A stretch of DNA of 64,000 nt from NCBI GenBank assembly GCA_022606135.1, contig JABYQN010000004.1, positions 1,860,001-1,924,000 on the forward strand, in the 5' to 3' direction. Origin of the DNA: Fomes fomentarius. Taxonomy: Eukaryota; Basidiomycota; Agaricomycetes; Polyporales; Polyporaceae. Made by a program: the position numbers and the translations under genes. This document shows positions 22,253-34,456 of the stretch, in pieces. How positions within the stretch are numbered: position 1 is the first letter of the stretch; every line of letters starts with the position of its first letter. Under the pieces are notes generated by a model. The model searched no databases and had not been told where the DNA came from. It saw nothing but the letters and a program-made list of their open reading frames with translations.

Positions 22253-23662
22253 ATGGCCAATGACGGTCGTGAGGAGCTTGATGCTTCTGGCATGGTGAGC
22301 CCCGTCCCTTCCAACGAATCCGTACTGCTACAAGACTCATGTTCCTATAGCCCGACCGCCTCGACCGCCTCTACACCGAGACTGGAACCATCTATTCCGA
22401 TGGGAGCGTAACATCATGCATATTCGATATTGACAATATCGATACGCCGACCGACTCGCCGTACTCCTCCGCCATCGGCGTAGTCACCTCTGACATGGGC
22501 CACATGGAAATGTCTCCTGAACTACGATTCCCAGAAGGCGTCGACTCCACTGACTGCTTTTGCTCCACCGTATGCAATTGCTGTCCCGACCAGGTTGAGA
22601 GACTCGAGGGACTCGAGACCCCTCGTCCGCCCCAGCAACATCTCCCCGACCTGTCGGAGCCCGCAGAGCCTCCGACCCCGGTGAAAACGAGGTCTCTGTT
22701 CAGGGTGGTGGGCAAGGCGAAGGTATTGGTCAAGGCACTCGTCCAGAGGAAGATGCGCAAGGTGTGCATGAGTTACTCGCCCGTGCAGTATCTTTGAGCT
22801 AACGATTTGAATGTAGGACAAGGATGCCGCTACACCCATGCCCGCGTCCGCTTCTACGTTTGCCATGTCCACTGCTATACCGGGATCATGGCAACAGGTG
22901 AGCCACTCTTCAAGCAGCCCACGCATATAGTTACTCAACAACAGTCATTAGACACTTTCACGCCCCAGCATGTCCGTTCTAATCAAGGCCGAGATACAGG
23001 CTGACCGCGAGAAAGCCAAGGCGCGCATGGTCAGCTTGACCTCTACCACAGGCATCTACAATCCGGGTCCAGACTCCCCCGCGATCATCTACGATTTCCC
23101 CGCCGAATTCGCTGCCCAGGAATCGGATTCGGAATCGGGGGAGTCAATGGGGTTCTCGCTCCTCCACGGCCACAAACCGGAGGAGCGTTCCCCCCTCTTC
23201 ACGATCTTCCTGATTGTGCAGTTCGTCCCCTGGTGCATCGCCGTCGGCGCGGCGATTCTACTCTTGCCGCAGTCACTGGACACCGTCGTCTTCCGTTCCG
23301 GATACATCCCCGCACCCCCGCCGCGCGGCCTGCGCCGGTACGCATTCTGGAGCAAGATGGCCCCGGACTACGTCAAGATTTTCATGTTCACCCTCCTCGG
23401 GCTATTCAACGTCAGCGTGCGGGGCGCCGCGACACTTGTTGTGCTCGTGGCGATGCGCTGCGCGTACGTGTGGAAGGACTATAAGCCGAAGGAGGTTAAG
23501 GATCTGCATATGCGCATCGGGCAGGACGATATGGAGAGCTTGTGGTTGTTTGTCCAGAATGAGACGTACATTGACGAGGTGTTACAAGCTTGTCCGCCTG
23601 AGCAGGCCGTGATGGAGGTGGCGGAGGTGGGGACGGCAATGCCGGAGCAGTGGGTGAACTGA
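22253..23662 (+). CDS. Conserved-looking membrane protein of unknown function
   Basis: Not recognised. Exons 22253-22294, 22351-22761, 22817-22897 and 22952-23662 give 414 residues, every junction GT-AG and in phase 0. The N-terminal half is acidic and Ser/Thr/Pro-rich, with a cysteine cluster (CFCSTVCNCC) near residue 80 and a basic stretch before the third exon. The C-terminal half has two strong membrane segments, FTIFLIVQFVPWCIAVGAAI and YVKIFMFTLLGLFNVSVRGA, and an acidic tail. The cysteine cluster may bind a metal or carry lipid, which is inference only. No neighbour gives a hint of its role. Confidence 0.6.
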
Positions 23663-25806
23663 GACCCTTCAATTTTCGGTATACTTTAGAGCCATTCGAG
23701 ATGGTACATGATTTGTTTGTGGTTGAGTTGTATATGCATACGGACATTTGGACATGCATTCTACGAGTTCTGTGATGCACTGAAGCAAAATATGTCATCT
23801 GATCCCTGGCGCGAAGCGACCGTGGCAGCACGCGGACCATGTTCTCGCAGAGACAGCTGCAGCCTCGTATCTTTCACTGCTCTGTGTACATAGTCCCCGC
23901 TCGCACCGCGGCCTTCGCATCCAAATGGGTTATGTCCCGTAGGAGTAGCTCGCAGGAGTTATTCCATCAGTTAAATCAGACACAGAAAGAACGGCGCGAG
24001 GTAATATATACGGGAGGGATACGAGCAATGCAGACGTTAGTACGAGTCCTGCCAGGGAGTATGGACACAGAGAAGCGAAGCTAGAAGAGCCTGAGGATAG
24101 GTAACACAACACGACATACAAGACAGGATATCAAGATGGACACTGTACGTCGAGCAAACACATATATCGTACACAGCTGGCACAAAGGGACGTGAGCTAT
24201 AGATAAGTCAGGAGGCCATGGGAAAGCCTGAGCATATACGGAAGGTGGTAGCAGAACCGCGGTGCCGAGTCATCATATATACAATGGAGTGGGAGATGCC
24301 AAAATGTGCGATGGGATAGACAGTCGATCTGCAATCGGGTTGAATTTATTATATGCAATGGGTGGATCGTGCTCGGGCAGGCAATGCTGGCTCCGAACCT
24401 AGACAACTGGGTTGAGAACTAGTCAGCTGCGAAGGCGATGCACGTACCATTTCAACCAGAGGACCTTGCGGCAACCCAATTTACGATAGAGTATCTGGAC
24501 TAGATGAGAGCGAGGATACAGCGGGGCTGGGAGACTGAGAACGCGAGGGAGGAAGCGCGATGTTCTCAGCCCCCTGGTCTCCGAAGTTGTCCATGCCTGC
24601 ATTGTCGTCATCGCTTGATGAAGCCTCGTGCTCCCGGTACGGAGTTGTTTGTCCAGGCGTGACCGCTATGTCATCCTAGCACGAAGCGCCCGTAGCAGCA
24701 TTCCTGCAGAGGCAGCTACAGCCTCATCATAGTATCTCATTGACGGCCTCCACTCCTCTGACCTAGTCCGCTCTCAGGCGATGGCGAGCTCGTCTATCCA
24801 GGTTGTCCATGACGCTGCTATCGGCTACTTGAGAATGTGGCTCGCGGATTGGCCATCCGTCTGCGTGATTTTGAAGGAACGTTTGCCAGCTGTGAGAACG
24901 GATTTCAAGGGCTCTGTAGACTGTAGGCTATGCCACCTTGCATATTGTCAGCATGATATTGACTTGTTCCTACATAGTAGCGTCTTCCCTCCTCGTACGA
25001 CGACGCTCGATCTCCACCGTGTCGACGAGCGAAACACATGGTGGCTGACGAGTGATGATGGAGCACGGGGTTGGCATGCTCCGAAACAGCTCGAGCATGA
25101 GACTTCGTGGGTCCACTTCCTAGCTTCCCTGTGGTGTATCACCTTGCTGAGGACAAGGCACCCAGGTGCACTGCGTACAATCATTTTTATGTGAAACTGC
25201 TCATAGGGCGGTCATACTGCCACATGGTAAGTTCTGCCACAATGATCGACGATCTGACATATGTCGTCAAGCGCTCTAGAGACATAGTAACCGAGCGCAA
25301 CGGTGTAACATCGTGACTCGGTGACGAGGAGTGATTGAAGGCTTCGGCAATACTGGACAAGCGGCCTGAGAGCGACAGCTCACGGTGAGCGATTCTGCGA
25401 TTTGGTCGAAAGTAGTATCATGGCACTCATGCCTGAGCTTCAAAATATTCAAGTCATGCCCTATGTCTGATCACATGTAAGTCCGATATTTGGGGATGTG
25501 CTTGTGGGTGTCCTTGCACCAGCGTGCACACCAGGATAAAATCGGCGGGCGGTCTGCCCAAACGCTCAACCGGGTCCGCGACGGCGCTGTGAAATCTGAT
25601 ATAATCACTGCATACTTTCACCCACAACGTACCTCCCCGAAACCACACTCTTTTAACGCCCAAGTTTCAGAACGAGTGCAATCTACGATATGAGAGACAC
25701 TTGGGTAGCGTTCCAGAAACTGCAGAGGCGAACCCGGGTCATAAAAGGTGACACGGACGCATTTGCCATACTATCTTAACTTCCACTCAGCCATTTCCCC
25801 CCTGCC
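23663..25806. other. Long intergenic stretch with an imperfect duplication
   Basis: No gene recognised in 2.1 kb. Bases 23791-23895 and 24669-24770 are similar to each other in the same orientation. A 137-codon frame at 24781-25194 has no known domain. A TATA-like cataaaag at 25740-25747 precedes the transporter start by about 60 bases. Confidence 0.5.
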
Positions 25807-28035
25807 ATGACCCAGAGCACGCCTGCCATACAGCCAACCTCCGACCTTTCGGAGTCATTGAGCACCATTTCCACTCAAGACGTCAAGGAAACAACAGTGC
25901 GAAAGGGTCTGGCCTTCTGGTCAGCCATGTCCGCTGTCATGGTCTCCTTGTTCCTCAGCGTGCTCGATCTCAGCGCCGTTCCAACTGCGTTGCCTACAAT
26001 AATCGAGGACCTACAAGGAGGCGATAAATTTGTATGGGTTGGGTCGGGCTATAGTCTGGCAAGCACCGCCGTCCTCCTCCTCTGTGGACGTCTTGCGGAC
26101 GTGTTCGGGAGAAGGCCCGTCATGCTCTCGTCCATCCCCCTCTTTGCTATCGGCAGTGCTCTCGCTGGAGCAGCTCAGAACATGAACATGATGATCGCCG
26201 CACGAGGTGAGCAAGCATTCCCTTCCTTCGTCGCCTTGTATGGGGTCTGATTGACTTCATCTGTACCGTGGCAGTCGCACAAGGGAAGGGTGGCGGGTCC
26301 ATATATGCCATGTCTCACATCATCACATCCGATCTCGTTCCCCTCGCGGAGCGTCCAACGTACCAGTCGGCACTGGTCATGGTCTACGCCCTAGCCGCGG
26401 GTATCGGTCCAGTGATGGTCAGTCTATCGAACCTCATGCATGTCTCCAATCATTGACACAGACCCCATAGGGTGGACTGCTGGCGGAGAAGGCCTCTTGG
26501 AGGTGGCTCTTCTGTTCGTGTCGTATATGTATACTCATCTCATCTCCCGCCACCTCTAATGTTTATGTTGGTTTGTAGACATCAATTTGCCGTTAACGGG
26601 ACTGGCTTTCGCCGCCACTGCCTTTTTCCTGCGTATGCAGACCCCTCATGGCGCGATACTCTCGAAACTGTCCAGTATGGATTGGTTGTAGGTCCCTTGT
26701 TCATTCGTCCCCATGACTTGCGCGGCTGACGGACTGACTTCTCATTGACAGAGGGAATGGACTGGTCGCGGTTGGAGCCACTCTCACACTCATTGGGCTG
26801 ACATGGGGCGGTGTTCGTTATCCATGGAACTCCGTACACGTCCTCGTTCCACTCATTCTTGGTTTGGTCCTCATGGCGGCATTCTTCGGCTACGAGATCT
26901 TCTATTTCCGTCAAAGGATCTCCCCCTCGGACGACTCCAAGATACATTCCGAGAGGTTATTGCATCCCGCCACGCTGCCTCTTGACATACTCAGCAATCG
27001 CATAAGTGCCTTTGGGTACGTGCCAGTTCACCTGCGAATTGTAGTACCAAATCCCTGATTAGCTAGTAAGTTCCCTGGCGACTTTTTGCCATGGGATCGT
27101 GAGCATCTCAGCTATCTGTACGTCCGTCTATGTGTGGTATGAACACAGTCTAATTGAATGATTCGGCTCATGGCACGCGTGCAGATTATATGCCCGTCTT
27201 CTTTCAAGCTTGCAAAGGCGCATCACCGCTACGTTCCAGCGTGGACACACTGCCCATCGCACTCGTTATGGCCCCTTTTGCAATCATCTGCGGGATAGCA
27301 GTCAAAGTCACTCGGGCCTATCGTCCGGTGAACTTCGTTGGGTGGATCATATCGATCGTCGGCTTCGGGCTCCTTGCTCTGCTCCGGCCGGACACCTCGA
27401 CAGCGCAGTGGACGGGCTTCGAATTTCTGATGTCAGTCGGGAACGGTGTCATTGTGAGTACACACTTCAGCTTGACGTGCTGTTTTCGACTGATAACGGC
27501 TATTGACTCACCGGCCGGCACTCCAAGTATGCTTCAACCATATACCCCATTCTGGCACCCCTCCCTGTAGCTCGCAATGCCGCAGCGCTCGCGTTCTTCG
27601 CCTTCTGTCGTACCTTCGCCCAGGTGAGTGTGCACCATCTCCAACATGCATTCGACTTATAGCTTACTATCACTAATGGGTCCCACTTGGTAGACCTGGG
27701 GACGCGCCATCGCAGGCGTCATCCTACAGAACCAGCTAAAGGGCAAGCTGCCAGAAGCGTTCATCTCCACGTTCCCAGAAGGGGTGGATATTTACGCTGT
27801 GGTCCCAGCCATCCGCTACCTCGAGCCTGAACCCTTGCGGAACGAGGTTCAAGTTGCTTTCGCAGAGAGCCTGGCCACCGTCTACAAGGTCATGATTGGG
27901 ATTTCCGGGCTCGGATTCATGACTGTCTTCTGTATCAAAGAGGTTCCCATGTCCACCATCACGGACGAGAAGTATGGCTTGGAATCGGCGACGAGCAGTA
28001 TACCAGAAGTTGAGAAGGGGGGGAGGAAGGTTTGA
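25807..28035 (+). CDS. MFS drug:H+ antiporter, DHA2 (14-TMS) type
   Basis: Plasma- or vacuolar-membrane exporter of the major facilitator superfamily, DHA2 branch; relatives expel drugs or fungal metabolites. Nine exons: 25807-26206, 26275-26417, 26471-26513, 26579-26687, 26752-27015, 27071-27117, 27185-27453, 27528-27623 and 27694-28035, giving 570 residues. After a soluble N-terminus of about 30 residues come TM1 with SVLDLSAVPTALPTI, WVGSGYSLAS, and motif A GRLADVFGRRPVML. Later landmarks are GGLLAEKASWRWLFYINLPL and YYMPVFFQACKGASPLRSSV, both typical of DHA2. Two donors are weak (GTTCGT at 26514, GTAGGT at 26688) but alone keep the frame. Length and segment count fit a 14-TMS carrier. The substrate is not deducible; no biosynthetic cluster is next to it. 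Confidence 0.9.
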
Positions 28036-28218
28036 GAGATGGTGGGTAGCCCGCTCTTGTGCCATATCACACTGTTTATTTGGAACTCCACTTTTGTGCC
28101 ACCCGTTAGCCTACTTAGTGGTCGAAGCTGCAATGCAAGTGTACATAGTATCGCAGACCAAGAAAGAACTTATATGCAGTACACACGTCTCGATACGTAC
28201 CCTTGGCACTATTATTAC

Positions 28219-30005
28219 TCAAAAGTCCACCAGAACAGCTTCCGTCGCAGGCAAATCCAGACCATCGCTCAGAACAACGGTCTCCGCCACCACGCTCCCT
28301 GACGGGAGCCCAGACGCCGTCTCGAAGCTCTGCCCCGCGAACGTCACGTTTGCTGTGTCGTCCGCATGTGGGATCTGGAAGCGTCGCGCGCTCGCACTGC
28401 TCCCGGCGAGCGGCCCGCCTGTGAACGCGAAGTCGATGTGCACGCTCGGGCGCGCACCCGTGCTGGTGGTCAGCCACGGGTGGAGGTTGATGAAGACGGC
28501 GCGGACGAGGGTGCTGCCCTCGAATGCGGCGTAGCCGGAGACGTTCGAGTCGTCGACGGACAGCTCGACGATCTGGGACGATCCTGTATTGCCGACGAGG
28601 GTGTTGATGACGAGGCCGCCGTAGTATGCAGGCTGAACGTGGGGCGAAAGTGGAGGGTTGACGGAAGAGCCGTCAATAGTTGAGCGATTGAGGCTGACAG
28701 GTTGGATCTACGGAGTCGCTTGCGTCAGACGGTGACCACAGAGAGAACCGATGAAGACTGAACAGAAGAAATCAGGTAGGGAAGAAGACATACAAAGTTG
28801 TATTTGTAGCCCACGCCCTCGTGGAAGAACGCCTCTTGGATACCCAGCGTTGCGGCTTGCAGTGTGTAGTCGATGACCCAGAGCGCGATGCCGGCCGTAT
28901 TGCTAACTCCGGGTGCACCATGGCAAGCGATACTGTTGGTCTCTCTGAGAGGCAGCCCAAGGTCAGCAACGTCACATGATAAGCGCCGATGACGGCATAC
29001 CCAAGAATATACGGAAGACCCTGAGCGTGAGTGGCTGCGATGTCGGCGTTGAAGATGGAAAGGTTCCCGCGTATGGACGGCTTGCTCATGAACGATACCA
29101 ATGGGAAGCTACCCCCGTTGCAGAACGCTGCTGAGTAGTGGTGCTGTGAGATTCTGCTCGACACGAGGCGTATCAGCGCTCTTTGTTTGGTACTGAAGTG
29201 CCTCAAGGACACTGTGTACTCACACGGAGATACCCATTCCAGGGGCGCTGCTCAAGATACCAAGGTTGAAGATTTGGCGTGGTGTGAAGCCCTGGTTCGC
29301 GAATGCAGCGCCCTGAAGGGAAACGGGGCCATCGCGGTCTGTGATGCCGGCGGCTTGGGCTACTGGGCCCGCAACGGAGATCCAGTCCGGAACATATTGG
29401 TTCACGGAGAAGCTGCTCGGACGCAGCCCGTTGTTTCTGTACAGGTCGGCCTCGTTTCCGACCTCGATCAGGTCGAGCACTACGCCAGAGTCGATGACGG
29501 ATGGGGTATCAAACGCCTTGATGATCGATTTTGCCATGTTGACCGCGTTCGTGACATTGTCAGCACCGAAATTGACACCCCATGTCATGTGTGTTCCGCT
29601 CGGCAGGAAGCGAGAAAGCTGATAGAAGCTGTCACCGACGGTGATGCTGGTCGCTTCAGGGAATGGGGTGACAGTGTTGGGAGGAGGGAACTGAGCCTCT
29701 TCGATAGTCACGGTCGGCGAGAAAAAGGTGTGGTCCTCGGAATTAGCGCCTACGCGGATTTTAGGCGGTCGTCCAGTGAGTGCGGCATAGTTTTGAAGGG
29801 CGGTATGTACGAACTCGTTGCGCGAGTCGGTGCCGGCCCAGGAAGGCCAATTGTCCTGCTCTATGGAGAAAGACACAAGGGTGGAAGAAAGATTTTGAGC
29901 ACCCGAAGGAGGCGAGACCGGAAGAGAGACGTTCACTGCCGAAGCGAGGGAACACGAAACAAGGCAGAAGACGGCGGGCCAAAGGCATAGAGACAATCGC
30001 GTCAT
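28219..30005 (-). CDS. Glycoside hydrolase family 79, beta-glucuronidase-like
   Basis: Secreted GH79 enzyme; fungal relatives remove glucuronic or 4-O-methylglucuronic acid from glycans such as arabinogalactan side chains. Exons 30005-29224, 29153-29001, 28944-28794 and 28707-28219 give 524 residues. Residues 1-23 are a signal peptide. The TIM-barrel part holds the expected acid/base in EVGNEADLY (Glu185) and the nucleophile in the strand ILGETNS (Glu313, split by an intron two bases before). VSQHHYS-type sequence (here ISQHHYS) and IAATHAQGLPYILG lie between. The last exon forms the beta-sandwich C-terminal domain. Both catalytic glutamates are present, so it should be active. A TATA-like tatatatgg lies 50-60 bases upstream of the start. 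Substrate preference is inference. Confidence 0.92.
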
Positions 30006-31418
30006 GATGGAATGAGAGGTGGGGCGGATGTGCTGCTACGAGAGCAGACGAGGGGCCATATATACTCTTGGAGAAGGTCGGAAGATGTAAGAGAGTGAAG
30101 CCCGGAAATGTCAGGCTCGAAGCGGTAGTCGTCCATGCCTGTCGCATTGTGGATCGACGGAGGGTAATGCAATGAGAAGCGCGGCTAATTGAGAGCTCGT
30201 TACTGAGCATGGCCGTGAATCGACGAGCGTTCCAAGACGACGCTGCAAGCTACCCAAATGAAGCGAGCGAATTTCACGCCTATCCGTCAGAGTCGACGTA
30301 AGACTGAAGACGAAGAGAATTACGAGGCACCAATCGTACGCCGTATAGGCTCCCTGCTTGATGGCGGAGTCGAAGGTTCACATCGCTGATACCAAGGGCC
30401 AGGCGCGGACAGTGAGCTGTTTTTAGGATGCTAAGAATTGTAACGTGCCAGTGCGTACAAAGATGACTGTCCCTGAGGGCGAGACGTAAAAGCAAGGCAT
30501 CTATCAGTCATACGATGAGATCACCGCGAGAGCCTGCACCTCTAACACCGATGTCCTGAATGGTGATTCACGAATCGGGAGGTCTGTGTCTAGCAACGAA
30601 GTAAGTGGCATGGCACCCCGTCAGTCAGAAAAACGTTAACCCGGTAGGGAACAGACGGTGCGCATACAATCCCCGAGGTCCAGAAGACTTCTCCGCCTGC
30701 GGATCGGGACATCGAGCTATATTCGTAACCTTCCATTACCCACAGCAGCCCGGACTGGACGCATGGGGCAGGCACCAAAGTGCGTTCGTTCTTGAAGATG
30801 CATCGTTGCGTCCGCATTCCTGCACAGAATCCGGTTTGAAGACGGCTTTTGTGAACGCATGCGCACCAAAACGTGCGATGGCTTCCTGGATACAGAATAG
30901 CACACCGCGCAGAGAACGCTAGCTCGAGTGTCAAACTTGTGCATCATACCTCGATGGGACGATCCGCTGCCCAGCTCGCTATCGCCGCATCGGCAATGAC
31001 CTCTTCCCATTATCTACCTCGTTTTACGAGGTGAAGACACAGTCTATACTTGACACGTAGGCGGCGAATGGACTGCCCCGAGCATCCAGAAGGCTGTGGT
31101 GTATAAGATCCGGCCTGGTTGGTTACACCAGCTGCACCGACGGATGAGAGGAAGACGATAGCGGAATAATGAAGTCGAACATCATGCATGGAATGCGTCA
31201 ACGTCATTGTCAACGTCGAGTCCCAAAGTTCAAACCATCAACAAAAGCTGAGCGCTCATCCGCCGTGCGCAGTCAAATTACGTAATATCAACAGGAATTG
31301 ACTCAGCCAGTGGGCCCCCTAGGAGACAGTTGATCTATCATATTACAGTGGGCACTGGGTAAGTAGTAGCACTTAGTAGTAGTCTGGCTTGGAGGGGTAG
31401 GTTTATATGTTCAAACGT
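30006..31418. other. Intergenic, no gene recognised
   Basis: About 1.4 kb between the GH79 promoter and the 3' end of the DUF6697-like gene. Only short frames on both strands; a TATA-like atatatact lies at 30058-30066 and belongs to GH79. Confidence 0.5.
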
Positions 31419-33567
31419 TCACGAGGTGCGTACGCGTTTGATCTTTGTGCGCCGAGTCGATCGGCGTCTTGAATTACTATCTGTGATGACATCCTGCCCC
31501 GTGGTATGGTTTTCTATGAACGCTGGCAGTTCATTGACACCATGCTCAGATTCGACGTCCGAAAGCAAGTTGACGTCAATAGGCTGGTGCTTTGAGCCCG
31601 GTCCTGCACTATTCTGCTGGGGGCGGCGACCTTCCTCAGGCTCCTGGTGTTTCCTTTTCTTTGAGCTTTTCGGTGGAGGAGGAATATATTGATCCGCGTA
31701 GCGAGCAAGGAGGCGAACGAAGTCCTCTTCGTAGCCCACACAGGTCATCCTATAGGTTCCAAGCTCCTGTGGATAAGTAGTACGTGTGAGTGCTAATCCG
31801 TGACTGACCGAATGACATGCGGTATTGTCTCACCTCCTCCCCATTGTCGAACGCACGTATTATGTCCTCCGCGGTAAGAGAGCTTTGTATCTGCTTGATG
31901 TTGCTTTGGGCGTCCTTGTAGTCGGCTTTGGTGGGCTCGTAGTCGGGACCATTCTGTTTCCGCAGCCAGACAGGGACGCAAACCTTGATGCCCCAATCTT
32001 TCTTCAACAAATTCTTCGCCCACGTGCGTTTCACCTGGACCCATACTGGCAGTGAGTGGCGCTCTAACAATGATGCTAGACTTCCCAACCGACCGTTTCC
32101 TTCTGTTGCTTCCAAGTTGCCGAAGTGAGGGACGGTCCAGCTTTTAGCTGGTACTGGCCCATGTAGACCCATTCCTTTGGCTTCAGGCGAACAAAGGTTC
32201 TCTGGATCGTCGTCCAATCATCTGTGGTTCTTCCTGCATGAAAGAGCAGTCCAGAGAAGCCCGGTTTCGTTGGCGCGTGGGGATTGTAATCGAGGGAGAG
32301 GAACATCCAGTCGTCGAGACCATGCCACTCTAGCAAGTTCTTTCGGGGATGAGGAATTGTGTCTTGATGGCCACCGCCGTACAAGTGGGAGATATACTGG
32401 CGGTTGAATCGGCACTCGGCCACTTCTTGTGGGAGCGAGATAGGATAATGATAGTTGATACCCTCCCACGTGAGAGCATCTAGAAGGAACTCGTCGCTCA
32501 CGAGCAGCTCCTTCTTGATCTTGAAGTCAGGCTAGCAACAAACACACAAGAGTCAGCATCTCAGATGGTCTCGCGATTGTGAAAGACTCACGTTGCGCAG
32601 CTCCTCTACAGCGTCGTGCAGTGCTTCAGCGGCCTGCGTGGGCTCCAGTTGCTCCAGAGCTACGAGTTGCTTGACGTCTTCAACGGGCTCCGCTTTGACT
32701 CTAATATGCTCAACGGCTGACCCCGAATGGACTCCGTTATTCGCTGCTTGTGCAGCCTCAGTCGGCTGCCCGACTTGCTGCGACTGAGATGCGACTTGAC
32801 GAGATTTACGGAGGCGAATCTCTTGCCAGCGCGGTAGCAAGATCTCGATCCGAGCTAGTGTTCGCCCATCTCGTACTATAGCATTTGAAGGGGCGGGTCC
32901 TAGTACTATGGATTGGGATCCTGGTTCTTCAACCTCGTCATTGGAGGCGAGCTCGGGCCCTAGCCGAGGTTCGAGGCTCGCGTCCATTCCAGCTTCGTCA
33001 TCTTCGAGAGTCTGTTCCATGCAAGTAATCAGTAAGGTGCTTGGGGTATTCAGCACAGAGGGCCCCGCCGGCGGGCGAACCTTGATCGGACTCTGTTCAT
33101 CGGCGTCGTCCTCGTCGTCAATTTTGAAATGCATCACGTATTGCTGTACAGGCACCATATCTATTCTCTTTGACAATTCGTATCTTCGTTCGACGCTCTG
33201 TAAGAGAAGTGGGCGCATGAGTCGGAATGGATTTAGCGGAAGCAATACGTTCAATGCGCCTTGATATGAACGCCGATGTAGATCTTACCGTTGCTTTGGA
33301 GTCCTCAGCATCGGAATCCTCAGGCTTGATCTTGGACTCGTCCTCGAACTTGTCCTTCTGTGCCGCTGAAGCAGCTTGAGAATTAGAACCTTTGGCGGAT
33401 ACTAGTATCGAACCACTTGCAGTCGTCTATTGGCCGCAGTAAGGTAGTTAAATAATCTGTACGTCTCGCAGAACGACTCCAGAACGAACGAGAATGCTCA
33501 CCTCAGTGTCCTCGGACAGTGCTGAATTGGATTTGACATCAACGTCCTCCGTCTTGTACATTGCCAT
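31419..33567 (-). CDS. DUF6697-like protein
   Basis: Basidiomycete protein of unknown function. Exons 33567-33502, 33426-33289, 33197-32592, 32531-32090, 32045-31834 and 31766-31419 sum to 603 residues in phase. The N-terminal 270 residues are disordered and charged. The globular part begins near PDFKIKKELL and has ISHLYGGGHQDTIPHP, WHGLDDWMFLSLDYNPHAP and VYMGQYQL, which I recall as the DUF6697 core. The C-terminus is a lysine/proline-rich tail with KKRKH and SRRRSTRRTKIKRVR, likely nuclear localisation signals. A possible 69-base intron inside exon 3 (33079-33011) is in frame and has no stop, so both forms would be readable. The donor at 32089 is GTTGGG, weak but needed for phase. Function unknown; a nuclear role is inference. 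Confidence 0.75.
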
Positions 33568-34456
33568 CTCCGAAGTATAAAGCCGGCGTCAGCCGCACTT
33601 CCGTGGACTGTGCTGACCTATATTGTCCTAGACAAATGTCAGCTTGGGAACTGCGTTTACGAGCTACGTGTCGGTCAACCGCATGACTAGCCGCTTCGGC
33701 TAGCCTATTAGAAGCGCTGGGATGGTTCGGGGAAGTAGTATCCGGATCCAGCCTGATGTTCAATAGTGCTTAAAGACAGCAACTACAACTGTGCACGTCC
33801 TCCGACTACATGACATGCTTCATAATATCATAACCTCAGAGCTCATGCAAAGCTTCGCTCTGAAATGTCTAGGCACCTGGAATCTCAAAACTATTACTGC
33901 CACATCCCGAGCTGTAGTTTCGTCAATAAAAACTCACAACAGTTCTTGGGAAACGAGTTCAATGTTTCTATGCTGAGAAGTGTTGACAAAGGAGCAACCA
34001 CCCGTGGGCCCTATGTATGCTGGGGTCCAACTAGTATCCGACGACAACCCCTCCTCGGGTTTCTCTTCCACCATCGTGTCTTTACGTTCTCCACGCACCC
34101 TTCGGAGAATCATGAGTGTAAGCGACGAGAAGGGTGATTATTGACATGTGTGGCAGATCAGAATTCAAGTGCTTCTGTCGATCGAAGAGCGTATCGCTCG
34201 TACTTTCCATTTCCAGTTTAACCACGGATTCTTGTACGTATTTCGGTTGTTCAGTTCAATCCTCTTTCCAACGCTGGCAGTGTAACAGCAACAGGAGGTG
34301 GTCCATGAACCAGTGGAGAACGCTTCTTTCTATCCCATACACCATCTATGGCCAATAAGTATATACACACAGTGCGCCCCACCAGGGCCCGCTGGTTGAG
34401 CACGACACGCACGCACACCAGACGCGCCCTCCAACCTAACCGCACTCGACTCCGAC
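33568..34456. other. Intergenic, no gene recognised
   Basis: About 0.9 kb separating the start of the DUF6697-like gene from the stop of the thioesterase gene. No coding signal beyond short frames. Confidence 0.5.

Noticed and set aside
29187..29990. Plus-strand frame of 267 codons
   Set aside because: Antisense to the GH79 first exon, which has a signal peptide, catalytic motif and correct splice sites.
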